The notes: generated by a model not told the origin, from the sequence alone. DNA of 64,000 bases from Sebaldella termitidis ATCC 33386 (GCF_000024405.1 NC_013517.1:4185989-4249988), one strand, 5' to 3'; numbered from the stretch's first letter, positions 1 through 8,309 are shown. Numbers and translations: made by a program.

Positions 1-72
1 TCTTTGAAAGCTTACTGTTTTTCAGATAAAATAACCGCTTCCGCAATATTTTTTTATGCTTTGTTTCCGGCT

Positions 73-903
73 TCATTCACTTTTTCTGTTAATCTCCATT
101 ACTTTATCTGTTGCTTCAGCCACGCTTTTTACCACAAAAGCTGCCTGTTCCTTTATACTTTCTTCTGCATGTGCCATAGCAAAGCTGTATTTACACACTT
201 TAAAGCCGGGCAGATCATTATATGAATCACCTATGTATGCTGCTTCATCAGGGCTTATATCCAGATATTCAAGAAGCTTTATTACCGCACTTCCCTTGGA
301 ATTATTTTCAGGCCCTACCTCCACGCTTCTGCTGCCTGTTATAAATATCTCGCTTTCAAAAAATTCCTTCTGCATCTCTTCCAGCAGGCTGTATTTTTTC
401 TCTTTCCCTGTTCCAATATTTATTTTCAGTACTTTTTCACTATCTGATAATAAAAGTCTCAAATGTCCTCTGGTCAGATATTTTGTATTAAACCTTTTTT
501 TATACAGGAAATTCACAAATCTGCTCACAAAGGCCGCAGGTCTGAAATAATTATTGGACTTGTCAGTTACCAGTACATAAAAATAAATATCCTTCATATA
601 TTTCTTTTCCAGTTTTTTTATTATTTCCCGTACTGCACTCTTTTTCAAAAAGCTCTCATGTATTAATTTATTATTTATATCTGATACAACAGCACCATTT
701 ACACTTATTTTATATAAAGGAATTTTTAGATTTCGTTCTACTTCGTATATGGATTTTTCCAGACGTCCTGTTGCTACTGCAAGTTTGATATTATTATTTT
801 TCAGTTCATTCAGGGCTTTTTCATTTGCCTGATTCGGCCGCACATGATTTCTTGCCTTATATATTAATGTTCCATCCAGATCAGAGATAAATATTTTTAT
901 CAT
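73..903 (-). CDS. Cof-type HAD-superfamily phosphatase (copy 1)
   Basis: A 276-residue cytosolic haloacid-dehalogenase-fold hydrolase of the Cof/IIB type, which usually dephosphorylates sugar phosphates or similar small metabolites. Seen: motif I DLDGT at residues 8-12 (nucleophile D8, acid/base D10), ATGR at 44-47, and the metal-binding GDSYND motif at 225-230; the cap lies between. A GGGAGA site sits 7 bases before the ATG. It lies 23 bp downstream of a clear paralogue on the same strand and is probably co-transcribed with it. The substrate cannot be read from sequence; family membership is firm. Confidence 0.9.
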   Translation of the reverse strand: MIKIFISDLDGTLIYKARNHVRPNQANEKALNELKNNNIKLAVATGRLEKSIYEVERNLKIPLYKISVNGAVVSDINNKLIHESFLKKSAVREIIKKLEKKYMKDIYFYVLVTDKSNNYFRPAAFVSRFVNFLYKKRFNTKYLTRGHLRLLLSDSEKVLKINIGTGKEKKYSLLEEMQKEFFESEIFITGSRSVEVGPENNSKGSAVIKLLEYLDISPDEAAYIGDSYNDLPGFKVCKYSFAMAHAEESIKEQAAFVVKSVAEATDKVMEINRKSE

Positions 904-926
904 TAAAAATCTCCCGTAGTTTTATT

Positions 927-1763
927 TTAAAGTCCGTTTTCTCTGTTTATTTTTATTACTGTATCCACTGCATCTGCTACAGTGTCTACTACAAATGCCG
1001 CCCTGCTTTTTATAAAATCGTCTGCGTGAGACATGGCAAAGCTGTATTTGCATGCTTCAAAGCCGGAAATATCATTATAAGAATCTCCTATAAAGGCTAC
1101 TTCGTTTTCTTTCAGTTTTTTTTTCTCCATTACCACTCTCATGGCATTCCCTTTTGTATTGCCTTTGGGTACTATTTCAATACTTACAGGACCTGAAATA
1201 GTAATCTCGGCCTCAGAATGTCTTTCTCTTAGTTTTTCCTGGAGGATATATTTATTTTCAGAATCAGTAGCTATAAGGACTTTCATTATTTTTTCATTTC
1301 TTCCGGCAAGCTCTTTTATCAGATCTCCGGAATAGCTGATTGCATTAAATCGGCGCTGATATCCGTAAAAATTCACTGCTTTTTTCCAAAAATTCGGATA
1401 TTTAATATATCTTTTCGCTTCCACAGTCTGTAAGACCAGATAATTCAGTTCTTTCATATAATTTTTTTCAATATCGTTTTTTAATTTCTCGGCTTCCTCA
1501 TACGTAAAAGCATTTTCCCTTATAAGAGTATTGTCTTTTGCGTATATTGTCCCCCCGTTCAAACCTATTCTGTAGTTTTGTGATTCTATATACCCTTCTA
1601 TTTCCAGAATATGATAGTCAAACCTTCCTGTTGCTACTGCAAATTCAATATCGTTCTCATGTAGGAGTCTTATCGCATTTACATTTCTTTCATTAGGTTC
1701 AATGCCGGTTTTCGGCTCATGGATTAGTGTTCCGTCCAAATCTGATACAAATAATTTTATCAT
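927..1763 (-). CDS. Cof-type HAD-superfamily phosphatase (copy 2)
   Basis: A 278-residue paralogue of the gene just downstream, from tandem duplication. Seen: DLDGT at 8-12, ATGR at 44-47, GDSYND at 226-231 and a near-identical C-terminal block (CKYSFAM then H). Known for the family: Mg-dependent phosphoaspartate chemistry on phosphorylated sugars or cofactors. A GGGGAAAG ribosome site precedes the ATG, and a TATAAT with an upstream TGG (extended -10) lies at 1791-1799, so this gene probably starts the two-gene unit. The cap domains differ more than the cores, which suggests different substrates. Confidence 0.9.
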   Translation of the reverse strand: MIKLFVSDLDGTLIHEPKTGIEPNERNVNAIRLLHENDIEFAVATGRFDYHILEIEGYIESQNYRIGLNGGTIYAKDNTLIRENAFTYEEAEKLKNDIEKNYMKELNYLVLQTVEAKRYIKYPNFWKKAVNFYGYQRRFNAISYSGDLIKELAGRNEKIMKVLIATDSENKYILQEKLRERHSEAEITISGPVSIEIVPKGNTKGNAMRVVMEKKKLKENEVAFIGDSYNDISGFEACKYSFAMSHADDFIKSRAAFVVDTVADAVDTVIKINRENGL

Positions 1764-1790
1764 TTTTCTTTCCCCTTTATTTTTTATTTT

Positions 1791-1799
1791 ATTATACCA
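1791..1799 (-). promoter_or_regulatory. Extended -10 promoter of the HAD pair
   Basis: On the minus strand TATAAT is preceded by TGG, an extended -10. The hexamer 17 bp upstream (TGTAAT) is a poor -35. It lies about 30 bp before the start of the first HAD gene. Confidence 0.5.
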
Positions 1800-1871
1800 T
1801 ATAGCAGAAGAAAATTACATTCATGAAAACTTTCGGCATATAATATACTGACAAATAAAGATAGAAAACAA

Positions 1872-1911
1872 AAAAACCTGACTTGTTTTTTTTCGAACAG
1901 ATCAGGTTTTT
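1872..1911 (-). terminator. Intrinsic terminator of lipoprotein gene 1
   Basis: AAACCTGA (1874-1881) pairs with TCAGGTTT (1902-1909); the stem continues inward with few mismatches. On the minus strand a run of T follows. The flanking bases make it look bidirectional, but no plus-strand gene reads into it. Confidence 0.75.
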
Positions 1912-1944
1912 CATATAAATTTTTTCAAATATTTTATTAATAAA

Positions 1945-2649
1945 TTAAATTACAAGGCTCATATCCATTTTTTCTCCATTTATCATTGTCGGAAATATAA
2001 GTTTTTCAAGTAATTCAGGTACAAGGGAAGTTTTTGGCTCATCCTTCTGAATCAGTTTATCCCCCTGATAAATTTCCGTTATAATTTTATTTTTATCATT
2101 TAAATACAGCTTCATTGTCATTCCGTTTACCTCGGCAGCTCCGTCTTTAAATATAATTGTACTACCGTAAGCTGTCATTTCTCCGTTTATTTTACCGTCT
2201 ACATCTATTGTAAAATCCTGCTTTATTGCAGTTGTAAGTGTTTTCATCTCTATTTTCGTGGATTCAGGGCGTCCGTCTTTAAAAAATATCGTTACATTCC
2301 CTGTTTTATTCATTTTAGCTGCGTATTCCCCGTCGAATTTAGAATTTATGACATTGAATTTTGTATACTCCCCTTTTGTATTCTTAACTTCTGTCATTCC
2401 GTCCAAATGCCCGTCTTTCAGATTAATAAATCCGCTCCAGCCGGAGGTAAGCTTTTCTTTCGCACTTGTTGCTATTTTTCCTGTATACGGCTGCCCTTTA
2501 TAAGTAACCACTCCTTTATATACCTTACCCTTATGTGTAATCTCTCCCTTTTCATATTTCAGATTTTTATTGGGAAGAGCTACTTCTTTGGGCATGCATG
2601 ATATTACAAGACCTAAAATAAGAGTCAGCATTAATAAATATCTCTTCAT
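1945..2649 (-). CDS. MORN-like repeat lipoprotein, paralogue 1
   Basis: A 234-residue predicted lipoprotein: signal peptide ending in lipobox V-I-S-C with the lipidated Cys at 18. Beyond it is the family signature (LPNKNL), then degenerate MORN_2/YwqK-like repeat units such as YKGQPYTGK, KDGHLDG and FKDGRPE, each built round Tyr/Phe, Gly and an Asp-Gly turn. Three relatives lie just upstream. It is separated from them by a terminator and has its own promoter, so it is expressed independently. Function unknown; a periplasmic or outer-membrane-tethered beta-rich protein is inferred. Related repeat proteins are sometimes annotated as YwqK antitoxins, but nothing here supports a toxin pair. Confidence 0.8.
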   Translation of the reverse strand: MKRYLLMLTLILGLVISCMPKEVALPNKNLKYEKGEITHKGKVYKGVVTYKGQPYTGKIATSAKEKLTSGWSGFINLKDGHLDGMTEVKNTKGEYTKFNVINSKFDGEYAAKMNKTGNVTIFFKDGRPESTKIEMKTLTTAIKQDFTIDVDGKINGEMTAYGSTIIFKDGAAEVNGMTMKLYLNDKNKIITEIYQGDKLIQKDEPKTSLVPELLEKLIFPTMINGEKMDMSLVI

Positions 2650-2686
2650 AAAACTTCCTTTCTCAAGTTGTATATTTTAAAAAAAG

Positions 2687-2715
2687 ATAATAACACAAAA
2701 TAAACGGAAAATCAA
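2687..2715 (-). promoter_or_regulatory. Promoter of lipoprotein gene 1
   Basis: Minus strand: TTGATT, 17-bp spacer, TATTAT, with TGT directly before the -10. It lies between the terminator at 2734-2765 and the gene start at 2649, and shows that this paralogue is a separate transcription unit. Confidence 0.75.
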
Positions 2716-2733
2716 TTAATAATACAGCCGAAA

Positions 2734-2765
2734 GAAAAAAATACCGGAAATATAATCCCGGTATT
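2734..2765 (-). terminator. Terminator of the three-gene lipoprotein operon
   Basis: AATACCGG (2740-2747) and CCGGTATT (2758-2765) form an 8-bp stem followed on the minus strand by a T run. It sits 12 bp after the stop of lipoprotein gene 2. Confidence 0.8.
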
Positions 2766-2776
2766 AATCTATCTTT

Positions 2777-3421
2777 TTATTGCAGCCCTGTTACAGGTAA
2801 TAATTCCTCCGTAAAATCCTTTACTGTAAACAAAAGTATATTTTCTTCCCTTGCCATTAATTTATCTCCCTCATATACTTCTGTAACAAGCTTTTGCTTT
2901 GTTTCGGTATCCAAAAACATTTTTACTTTCAGAGTATCCTTTACAGCCACTCCGCCTTGAAAATCAAGCTGCTTACCGCCTTGTTCTATAAGACCGTTCA
3001 CATTGCCGTCTTTATCAAATATCAGATCCTGATTTATATCATTGGGAAATTTTCCTTTCAGTTCTTTTAGTTCTCCGTTTTCAAAGTTCATAACAAAATC
3101 CCCTATTAACGGATGCTTCAATATATATTCCCCGTTAAATTTTCCGCTTTTTACATCAAATTTGAAATGTGTTTTTGCAGCATCGTTTTTAAAATCCGTA
3201 ATTCCCTCCAGCTTCCCGTCCTTCACACTTATGTATCCTTCTTCAAACTGTTCCTTCTCAGCAATTTTCTTTAGTTTTACTTTTCCTGTGTAAGGCTTTT
3301 CATTATACAGAACTATATTGTCTTTATAATTAAGATGCTTATCCGGTACTGTTACTTCCTTCGGCACCCCGCAAGACAGAATTCCCAATGTACATATAAT
3401 AATTAATAGTAATCTTTTCAT
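2777..3421 (-). CDS. MORN-like repeat lipoprotein, paralogue 2
   Basis: A 214-residue predicted lipoprotein with lipidated Cys at 17 (lipobox I-L-S-C). The mature start carries the family VPDKHL signature, then YTGK and KDGKLEG repeat units that match its neighbours in order and spacing. A GGAGGA site precedes the ATG. It is the last gene of a three-gene operon; the gap to the gene upstream is 10 bp. Function unknown. It shares the overall plan of the other three but has diverged strongly in the C-terminal third, so the duplications are not recent. Confidence 0.8.
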   Translation of the reverse strand: MKRLLLIIICTLGILSCGVPKEVTVPDKHLNYKDNIVLYNEKPYTGKVKLKKIAEKEQFEEGYISVKDGKLEGITDFKNDAAKTHFKFDVKSGKFNGEYILKHPLIGDFVMNFENGELKELKGKFPNDINQDLIFDKDGNVNGLIEQGGKQLDFQGGVAVKDTLKVKMFLDTETKQKLVTEVYEGDKLMAREENILLFTVKDFTEELLPVTGLQ

Positions 3422-3431
3422 TTGTCCTCCT

Positions 3432-4103
3432 CTACTTTTGAGTTTTATAATCCTCTATGGAGCTAAATACTATGTCTTCTATTGTTTCCAAATTTATTCC
3501 CAAAAATTTTTCTGTTTTGGAATAAGATTTTCCGTCAACAAAGCTTTCCATTGTTATCATCCAGGTATTCTGATTTATTGAAAATTTTGCTTCCACATCT
3601 ATGTTGCCGTCATTTTCTATTTTCGCCATGCCGTCTGTAAATACAATTTCAGCTGTGTTTTTTTTATTCTCATGACGAAATACCCCGTTTGCAAGTCCGT
3701 CTGTAAATGTAAAGTTATACTCTGTCTTTTCTTTATCATTACTCATCTGCATAGAAAGTATTACTCCTTTGTCAACATTAAGAGTAAGCTGTCCGTCACC
3801 GCTTTTGTATAAAAGCTCTCCCTGAAATTTACCAGCGTTTATGTTATATTTTAACAGGAATCCGTCTTTTTCATTTTTTATCTCTGCATTTCCTTCCAGG
3901 TGACCGTCTTTTACATACATATATCCTTCATTGCCTCTGGGACTTTTCGGAAGAACCAGTTTGCCAGTGTATGGTTCTTTTTTGTATACTATTGTTCTGT
4001 CAGCCACATTTAAATTTTTATCCGGCAGGACTATTTCTTCCGGTGCTTTACATGCTGTAATTACCAGTAAAACCGGTAAAATAAATAAAAAAAATCTTTT
4101 CAT
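3432..4103 (-). CDS. MORN-like repeat lipoprotein, paralogue 3
   Basis: A 223-residue predicted lipoprotein: hydrophobic signal peptide, lipobox I-T-A-C with Cys at 18, then IVLPDKNL. Repeat units YTGKL, KDGHLEG and FTDGLANG follow. The FTDGLANG unit is almost the same as FVDGLANG in paralogue 4, marking these two as the closest pair. An AGGAGA site sits before the start. It is the middle gene of the operon, with short gaps on both sides. Envelope location is inferred from the signal; the molecular role is not recognisable. Confidence 0.8.
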   Translation of the reverse strand: MKRFFLFILPVLLVITACKAPEEIVLPDKNLNVADRTIVYKKEPYTGKLVLPKSPRGNEGYMYVKDGHLEGNAEIKNEKDGFLLKYNINAGKFQGELLYKSGDGQLTLNVDKGVILSMQMSNDKEKTEYNFTFTDGLANGVFRHENKKNTAEIVFTDGMAKIENDGNIDVEAKFSINQNTWMITMESFVDGKSYSKTEKFLGINLETIEDIVFSSIEDYKTQK

Positions 4104-4119
4104 TCCTATCTCCTATGCT

Positions 4120-4785
4120 TTATTTGTCCTTTCCTTTACTGTTTTCTTCCAGAATACTGGATATTGCTATTATTCTAAAATATTCCATTCCAAAAACTTT
4201 GTTTGGTTTCTCGTCTCTTCCTGCAGATTTCCCGTTAATAAAGAATTCCATTCCCATATCCCCGGTTTCCTGATTTACATAATATTTCACTTCTGTAGTA
4301 ATACCATCCTCTTCAAGAGTAAGTACCCCGTCAGAGAAAACAAATTTTTCACCTTCAGATTCAAACCAGCCGTTAGCCAGTCCGTCTACAAATGTAATGT
4401 CATACTTTACTGTTTTTGAATAATCTCCCAAAAGCTTTACTATTTTTCCGTTATTATAATTTACAGTCATGTTTATTCCCTGATCTGCATTTTTTACTAC
4501 TGTTTCACCTTCAAATTGGTTATTAACTATATTAAATTTTGTGTACATTTGTTTTTTGTCATTTTTCAGTTCAGTGGGACCGTCAAGATGACCGTCCTTA
4601 AATGTTATAAATCCGGATACACTATTTTTATCCTTTAGATTTATCTTTCCTGTATATTTTTCATTTTTAAAAAATACAGTTTCATTTTCTATTTTTATAT
4701 CTTTATCCGGAAGTGTTACTTTCTTTGAAGTTCCACAAGACAAGACCATTAAAACCAATAATATTATTAAGATTCCTTTCTTCAT
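4120..4785 (-). CDS. MORN-like repeat lipoprotein, paralogue 4
   Basis: A 221-residue predicted lipoprotein, first gene of the operon. Signal peptide ends in V-L-S-C with Cys at 17; the mature protein starts with the VTLPDKD signature and contains YTGKI, KDGHLDGPTELKN and FVDGLANG units. AAGGAGG lies 4-5 bases before the ATG. It is transcribed divergently from the metallo-hydrolase at 5001. A -10 TATAAT is seen at 4820-4825. Function unknown; the expanded paralogue set suggests a surface or periplasmic role under diversifying pressure, which is inference. Confidence 0.8.
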   Translation of the reverse strand: MKKGILIILLVLMVLSCGTSKKVTLPDKDIKIENETVFFKNEKYTGKINLKDKNSVSGFITFKDGHLDGPTELKNDKKQMYTKFNIVNNQFEGETVVKNADQGINMTVNYNNGKIVKLLGDYSKTVKYDITFVDGLANGWFESEGEKFVFSDGVLTLEEDGITTEVKYYVNQETGDMGMEFFINGKSAGRDEKPNKVFGMEYFRIIAISSILEENSKGKDK

Positions 4786-4819
4786 GCAACCTCCTTAAAG
4801 CTTACCAAATATACATAAA

Positions 4820-4861
4820 ATTATACCATAAAAATAAAATTAAATAAAGACTGCTGCAGTC
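4820..4861 (-). promoter_or_regulatory. Lipoprotein operon promoter with upstream palindrome
   Basis: Minus strand: TATAAT at 4820-4825 with a weak TTTATT -35 at 4843-4848 (17-bp spacer). Directly upstream, 4849-4861, is a 13-base palindrome, GACTGC-T-GCAGTC, which may be an operator for this promoter. Confidence 0.5.
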
Positions 4862-4939
4862 CAAATATTTTTTCTGTTCTTTCAAGCAGGATTGCATTAG
4901 CTGCTGCTTAAGCAATACAGGAATTATTTTTATATAAAA

Positions 4940-4968
4940 TTGATTTTTTTTCTTAAATGTCTTATAAT
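4940..4968 (+). promoter_or_regulatory. Promoter of the metallo-hydrolase gene
   Basis: TTGATT (4940-4945), 17-bp spacer, perfect TATAAT (4963-4968); the predicted transcript start is about 25 bases before the ATG at 5001. Confidence 0.8.
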
Positions 4969-5000
4969 TTATTATACAAAAATTAAATGAGGTGAAAAAT

Positions 5001-5741
5001 ATGCCTGTTATAAAGGAAATTAAGCTTGATTTTACATTTTCCGGAGAAAAAAATTTTATTTATCCTACTTTGATCAGATATAAAAATGAGCTCATTTTGG
5101 TAGATGCAGGATATCAGAATATGCTTTCAAATTTAGAAAAAGCTTTCCGCGAAAACGGAGAGTCATTTTCCGATCTCACACGTATCTGGATTACCCACCA
5201 TGATCATGACCATATAGGCTCTCTCCATGCCATAAGAGAAAAATATCCCCATATAAAAGTCTATGCAGGGGCAGGTGAGGTTCCCTTTATAGAAGGTAGG
5301 GAAACTCCTCTGAGATTGAAGCAGGCTGTAGAATTACAGGCCCGTCTTTCAGAAGAAAAGCAGAACGAGGGAATTATATTTCAAAAGTATTTAAAATCTG
5401 TTGAAGCTGATAAAGTAGATTTTCTTCTGTATGATGATATGCTGCTTTTGGACGGCAATGCAAAGGTTATCTCTACTCCGGGCCATACGAAAGGACATGT
5501 TTCTTTTTATTTTCCAAAAGAACAGACTTTGATCGCGGGAGATGCACTGGTAATAGAAAATAGCAAACTTGAAATTCCATTCCCGCAATTTTCGGAAAAT
5601 CCTGAAAAAGCAGAGGAATCAGTGAGAAAACTGGCACAATATTCTATCGGAAGAATTCTCTGCTACCACAGCGGAACCAAAGAAGGAAATCCATCTGATA
5701 TAAAAAGAGAAATATTAGATGCAGTCTCACAAAATAAATAA
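5001..5741 (+). CDS. Metallo-beta-lactamase-fold hydrolase
   Basis: A 246-residue cytosolic MBL-fold hydrolase. Seen: the metal-binding run T-H-H-D-H-D-H at 65-71, a variant with Asp in place of the second canonical His, then STPGHTKGHVSF and AGDAL, which supply the remaining ligands. Family enzymes cleave thioester, lactone or phosphoester bonds; the substrate is not predictable. I place the start at the ATG at 5001 because GAGGTG sits 7 bases before it; the GTG at 4992 lies within that ribosome site. It is a single-gene unit with its own promoter, and a short hairpin follows. Confidence 0.85.
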   Translation: MPVIKEIKLDFTFSGEKNFIYPTLIRYKNELILVDAGYQNMLSNLEKAFRENGESFSDLTRIWITHHDHDHIGSLHAIREKYPHIKVYAGAGEVPFIEGRETPLRLKQAVELQARLSEEKQNEGIIFQKYLKSVEADKVDFLLYDDMLLLDGNAKVISTPGHTKGHVSFYFPKEQTLIAGDALVIENSKLEIPFPQFSENPEKAEESVRKLAQYSIGRILCYHSGTKEGNPSDIKREILDAVSQNK

Positions 5742-5752
5742 TATTCACCCAT

Positions 5753-5773
5753 GGACAGTTCATGTCCTTTTTT
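5753..5773 (+). terminator. Short terminator after the metallo-hydrolase
   Basis: GGACA (5753-5757) and TGTCC (5763-5767) form a 5-bp stem followed by six T. The stem is small but the T run is good. Confidence 0.55.
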
Positions 5774-5806
5774 ATTCTGATAAAAATTTCCTCAAATACT
5801 AAAGAA

Positions 5807-5839
5807 GCTGTATTAAAACGTAAATTGTTTTAATACAGC
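5807..5839 (-). terminator. Terminator of the hcp operon
   Basis: A perfect 13-bp stem, GCTGTATTAAAAC (5807-5819) with its complement at 5827-5839 and a 7-base loop, lying 20 bp after the hcp stop. The T tract on the minus strand is broken (TTCTTT). Confidence 0.75.
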
Positions 5840-5859
5840 ATTCTTTTATATATAAATAT

Positions 5860-7515
5860 TCAAGCAAAAAACTCTCTTAAATCTGTTTCTACATCTGTTA
5901 TTCCTGTAAGACCTAGCTGCTCGTTCAGAAGCTTTGCCACGCTCGGTGATATAAATGCAGGCAGTGTCGGACCTACATGTATATTTTTTATTCCAAGATA
6001 CAATAATGCAAGCAATACTATTACTGCTTTTTGCTCATACCATGCAACATTAAACTCTATAGGAAGGTCATTTATATCATTTGCATTAAATATCTCTTTC
6101 AGCTTTAATGCTACTACTGCCCATGAGTATGAATCATTGCACTGTCCTGCATCAAGTACTCTCGGTATTCCTCCGATATCTCCGAGATTCAGCTTGTTAT
6201 ATCTGTATTTTGCACAGCCTGATGTAAGAATTACTGTATCTTTAGGAAGAGCCTCAGCAAACTTTGTATAATACTCCCTGTCATTCATTCTTGCATCGCA
6301 TCCGCTCATTACTATAAATTTCTTTATTGCACCGGATTTTACTGCATCTACTATTTTATCCGCAAGTGCAAATACCTGTGCATGTGCAAATCCTCCTACG
6401 ATTGTTCCTGTTTCTATCTCTTTCGGAGGATCACATTTTTTAGCCAGTTCTATTACTTCTGTAAAGTCAAATTTTCCGTTTTCATCTGCTTCTAATTTTT
6501 TCCATTCAGGATAACCAGTGGCATTTAGTGTAAATATTCTGTCATTATATGTAGAATTAGGTCTCGGCGGTACAAGACAGTTTGTAGTGAAAATTACTGG
6601 TCCGTTAAAAGTTTCGAATTCTTTTACCTGATGATACCATGCATTCCCGTAGTTCCCTGCCAGATGCTTATACTTTTTGAACTCAGGATAATAATGTGCC
6701 GGCAGCATTTCCGAATGTGTATATACATCCACTCCTGTTCCCTCTGTCTGTTCCAGCAGCTCTTTCATGTCCTTCAGATCATGTCCCGAAATCAAAATTG
6801 CAGGATTTTTTCTTACACCTATATTTACTTCTGTTATCTCAGGATTTCCAAATGTACTTGTATTAGCTTCATCTAATAAAGCCATTACGTCTACACCATG
6901 CTTCCCAGTCTCAAATACAAGATTCGTAAGCTCTTCCCCGCTAAGACTTTCATCTTCAGTAGCAAGAAGTGCTTTTTCATAAAAAGCATAAAGCTCTTCA
7001 CTTATTTTTCCAAGATTGTAAGCATGGAAGCCATAGGCTGATATCCCTTTTAATCCGTATAAAATTATTTCTCTCAGTGATCTTACATCCTCGTTTTCCG
7101 TTCTTAATACTCCTACCTTCGGAGCCAGCATTTCTGCTTCCTCTTTTGTAGTAAACTCCCATGTTGTAAGTGGTTTTCCCTCAAATTTAGGATCGAGCGT
7201 CACACCTTCTTTTTCCAGTTCCGCCTTAATGCTCTTTCTGTACTCTATGGCTTTTTTTATGTCTTCCACCATATCTTTCGCATCAAAGTTTGCATTTGTT
7301 ATTGTAGTAAAAAGAGCCTTAAACAAAAATCCGTCAATTTCGCTTGAAACCTTCTTTACCTTTCTTAACTGTGACGAATAATTTGCCATACCTTTTAAAG
7401 CAAATATTAATGCATCCTGCAGATTAGCAACATCGTCAGTTTTACCGCATACTCCTCTGACTGTACATCCGTGATTCTTAAATGTCTCCTGACATTGAAA
7501 ACAAAACATACTCAT
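5860..7515 (-). CDS. hcp: Hybrid-cluster protein / hydroxylamine reductase
   Basis: A 551-residue hybrid-cluster protein. Known: Hcp carries a [4Fe-4S] and a hybrid Fe-S-O cluster; it reduces hydroxylamine in vitro and acts as a nitric-oxide reductase in anaerobes. Seen: N-terminal C-x2-C-x8-C-x5-C (C5, C8, C17, C23), which marks a class I enzyme, and the conserved blocks for the hybrid cluster ([29 protein letters not shown]). I chose the ATG at 7515: GGAGGT is 7 bases upstream, whereas the TTG at 7530 lies in that site. It follows the cysteine protein at 7586-8041 in one operon under the palindrome at 8103-8116. Confidence 0.95.
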   Translation of the reverse strand: MSMFCFQCQETFKNHGCTVRGVCGKTDDVANLQDALIFALKGMANYSSQLRKVKKVSSEIDGFLFKALFTTITNANFDAKDMVEDIKKAIEYRKSIKAELEKEGVTLDPKFEGKPLTTWEFTTKEEAEMLAPKVGVLRTENEDVRSLREIILYGLKGISAYGFHAYNLGKISEELYAFYEKALLATEDESLSGEELTNLVFETGKHGVDVMALLDEANTSTFGNPEITEVNIGVRKNPAILISGHDLKDMKELLEQTEGTGVDVYTHSEMLPAHYYPEFKKYKHLAGNYGNAWYHQVKEFETFNGPVIFTTNCLVPPRPNSTYNDRIFTLNATGYPEWKKLEADENGKFDFTEVIELAKKCDPPKEIETGTIVGGFAHAQVFALADKIVDAVKSGAIKKFIVMSGCDARMNDREYYTKFAEALPKDTVILTSGCAKYRYNKLNLGDIGGIPRVLDAGQCNDSYSWAVVALKLKEIFNANDINDLPIEFNVAWYEQKAVIVLLALLYLGIKNIHVGPTLPAFISPSVAKLLNEQLGLTGITDVETDLREFFA

Positions 7516-7585
7516 TCTCTTTACCTCCAAAAAATTTTTTCTTAACTTTTACTATATAAAAACTTTAAAAAAATTCTCTAAGTTA

Positions 7586-8041
7586 TTATAACATAATTTC
7601 ATCTTTTATATTACCTTTTAATCCGACAATTTTTATTTTTACCGGCGGCTTTAATTCGCTCTGACTGAGCGCCTCCCTTACCGTCTGCACCAGTCCCATA
7701 CAGCACGGTACTTCCATTACCAATACTGTAATAGATTTCACTTTCGCGTGGTCGATAAGCTGTCTTACTTTTTTTACATATACATCCTGATCTGAGTCCA
7801 GCTTTGGACAGGCTATAGCCACTGATTTTCCTTTCAGGTAATTAGTATGAAAATCACCCATTGCGAAGGCTGTACAGTCAGCAGCAAGCAGCAGATCACT
7901 CTCCTCATAATACGGAGCTGCCGGTGAAATCAGATGAAGCTGTATAGGCCACTGCTTTAATTGTGAATTCAAATCTCCTGATTTATTTTCACTGATATTT
8001 TCATTTAAGCTCATTGCTTTTGAGCCTGGACATCCTGTCAT
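7586..8041 (-). CDS. Hcp-associated cysteine-rich protein (stand-alone domain)
   Basis: A 151-residue protein that resembles the C-terminal part of the ferredoxin-like proteins commonly encoded beside hcp. Seen: GCPGS at 3-7, then WPIQL, APYY, LLAADCTAFA (C56), IACPKLD (C78) and VPCCMG (C113, C114), the usual conserved cysteine positions. What is absent is the N-terminal 2[4Fe-4S] ferredoxin module found in relatives I recall; here the protein begins at the first cysteine block. GGAGG precedes the ATG closely. It is the first gene of the hcp operon, so a role in electron delivery to Hcp or in its maturation is inferred. Confidence 0.75.
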   Translation of the reverse strand: MTGCPGSKAMSLNENISENKSGDLNSQLKQWPIQLHLISPAAPYYEESDLLLAADCTAFAMGDFHTNYLKGKSVAIACPKLDSDQDVYVKKVRQLIDHAKVKSITVLVMEVPCCMGLVQTVREALSQSELKPPVKIKIVGLKGNIKDEIML

Positions 8042-8074
8042 TTTTCCTCCTAAAGTTTCATTATTTACATGCTT

Positions 8075-8116
8075 ATTGTATAATAAATATTTCTTTTATT
8101 TCGTAACTTATGTTAC
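8075..8116 (-). promoter_or_regulatory. hcp operon promoter with HcpR-like operator
   Basis: A perfect palindrome GTAAC-TTAT-GTTAC lies at 8103-8116. On the minus strand TACAAT (8075-8080) can serve as -10, with an overlapping TATTAT at 8080-8085. With the first, the palindrome is centred at about -41.5, the classic position for a Crp/Fnr-type class II activator. A Crp/Fnr gene starts about 200 bp away in the opposite direction. Confidence 0.65.
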
Positions 8117-8246
8117 ACTTTATAAAAAATTATAAATAACTTTTTTGGTAAATATATAACATATACACTTCAGAAGATTTAAAGAGATTTATATGATAAA
8201 AATTCTGTTCAGGGAGGTTTCCTGTAAAACAAGATGCACATCCTTA

Positions 8247-8275
8247 TTTACATTCTTCTCACATTATTATATAAT
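8247..8275 (+). promoter_or_regulatory. Promoter of the Crp/Fnr regulator-msrB unit
   Basis: TTTACA (8247-8252), 17-bp spacer, TATAAT (8270-8275); the transcript would start about 28 bases before the TTG start codon at 8310. No copy of the GTAAC palindrome overlaps it. Confidence 0.8.
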
Positions 8276-8309
8276 AAATTAATATAACTAACGTAAGGAG
8301 GAGACCTTT

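Noticed and set aside
1945-4785. Lipoprotein cluster as YwqK-type antitoxins of toxin-antitoxin pairs
   Set aside because: All carry lipoprotein signals and no toxin-like partner gene is present, so the antitoxin label would be misleading.
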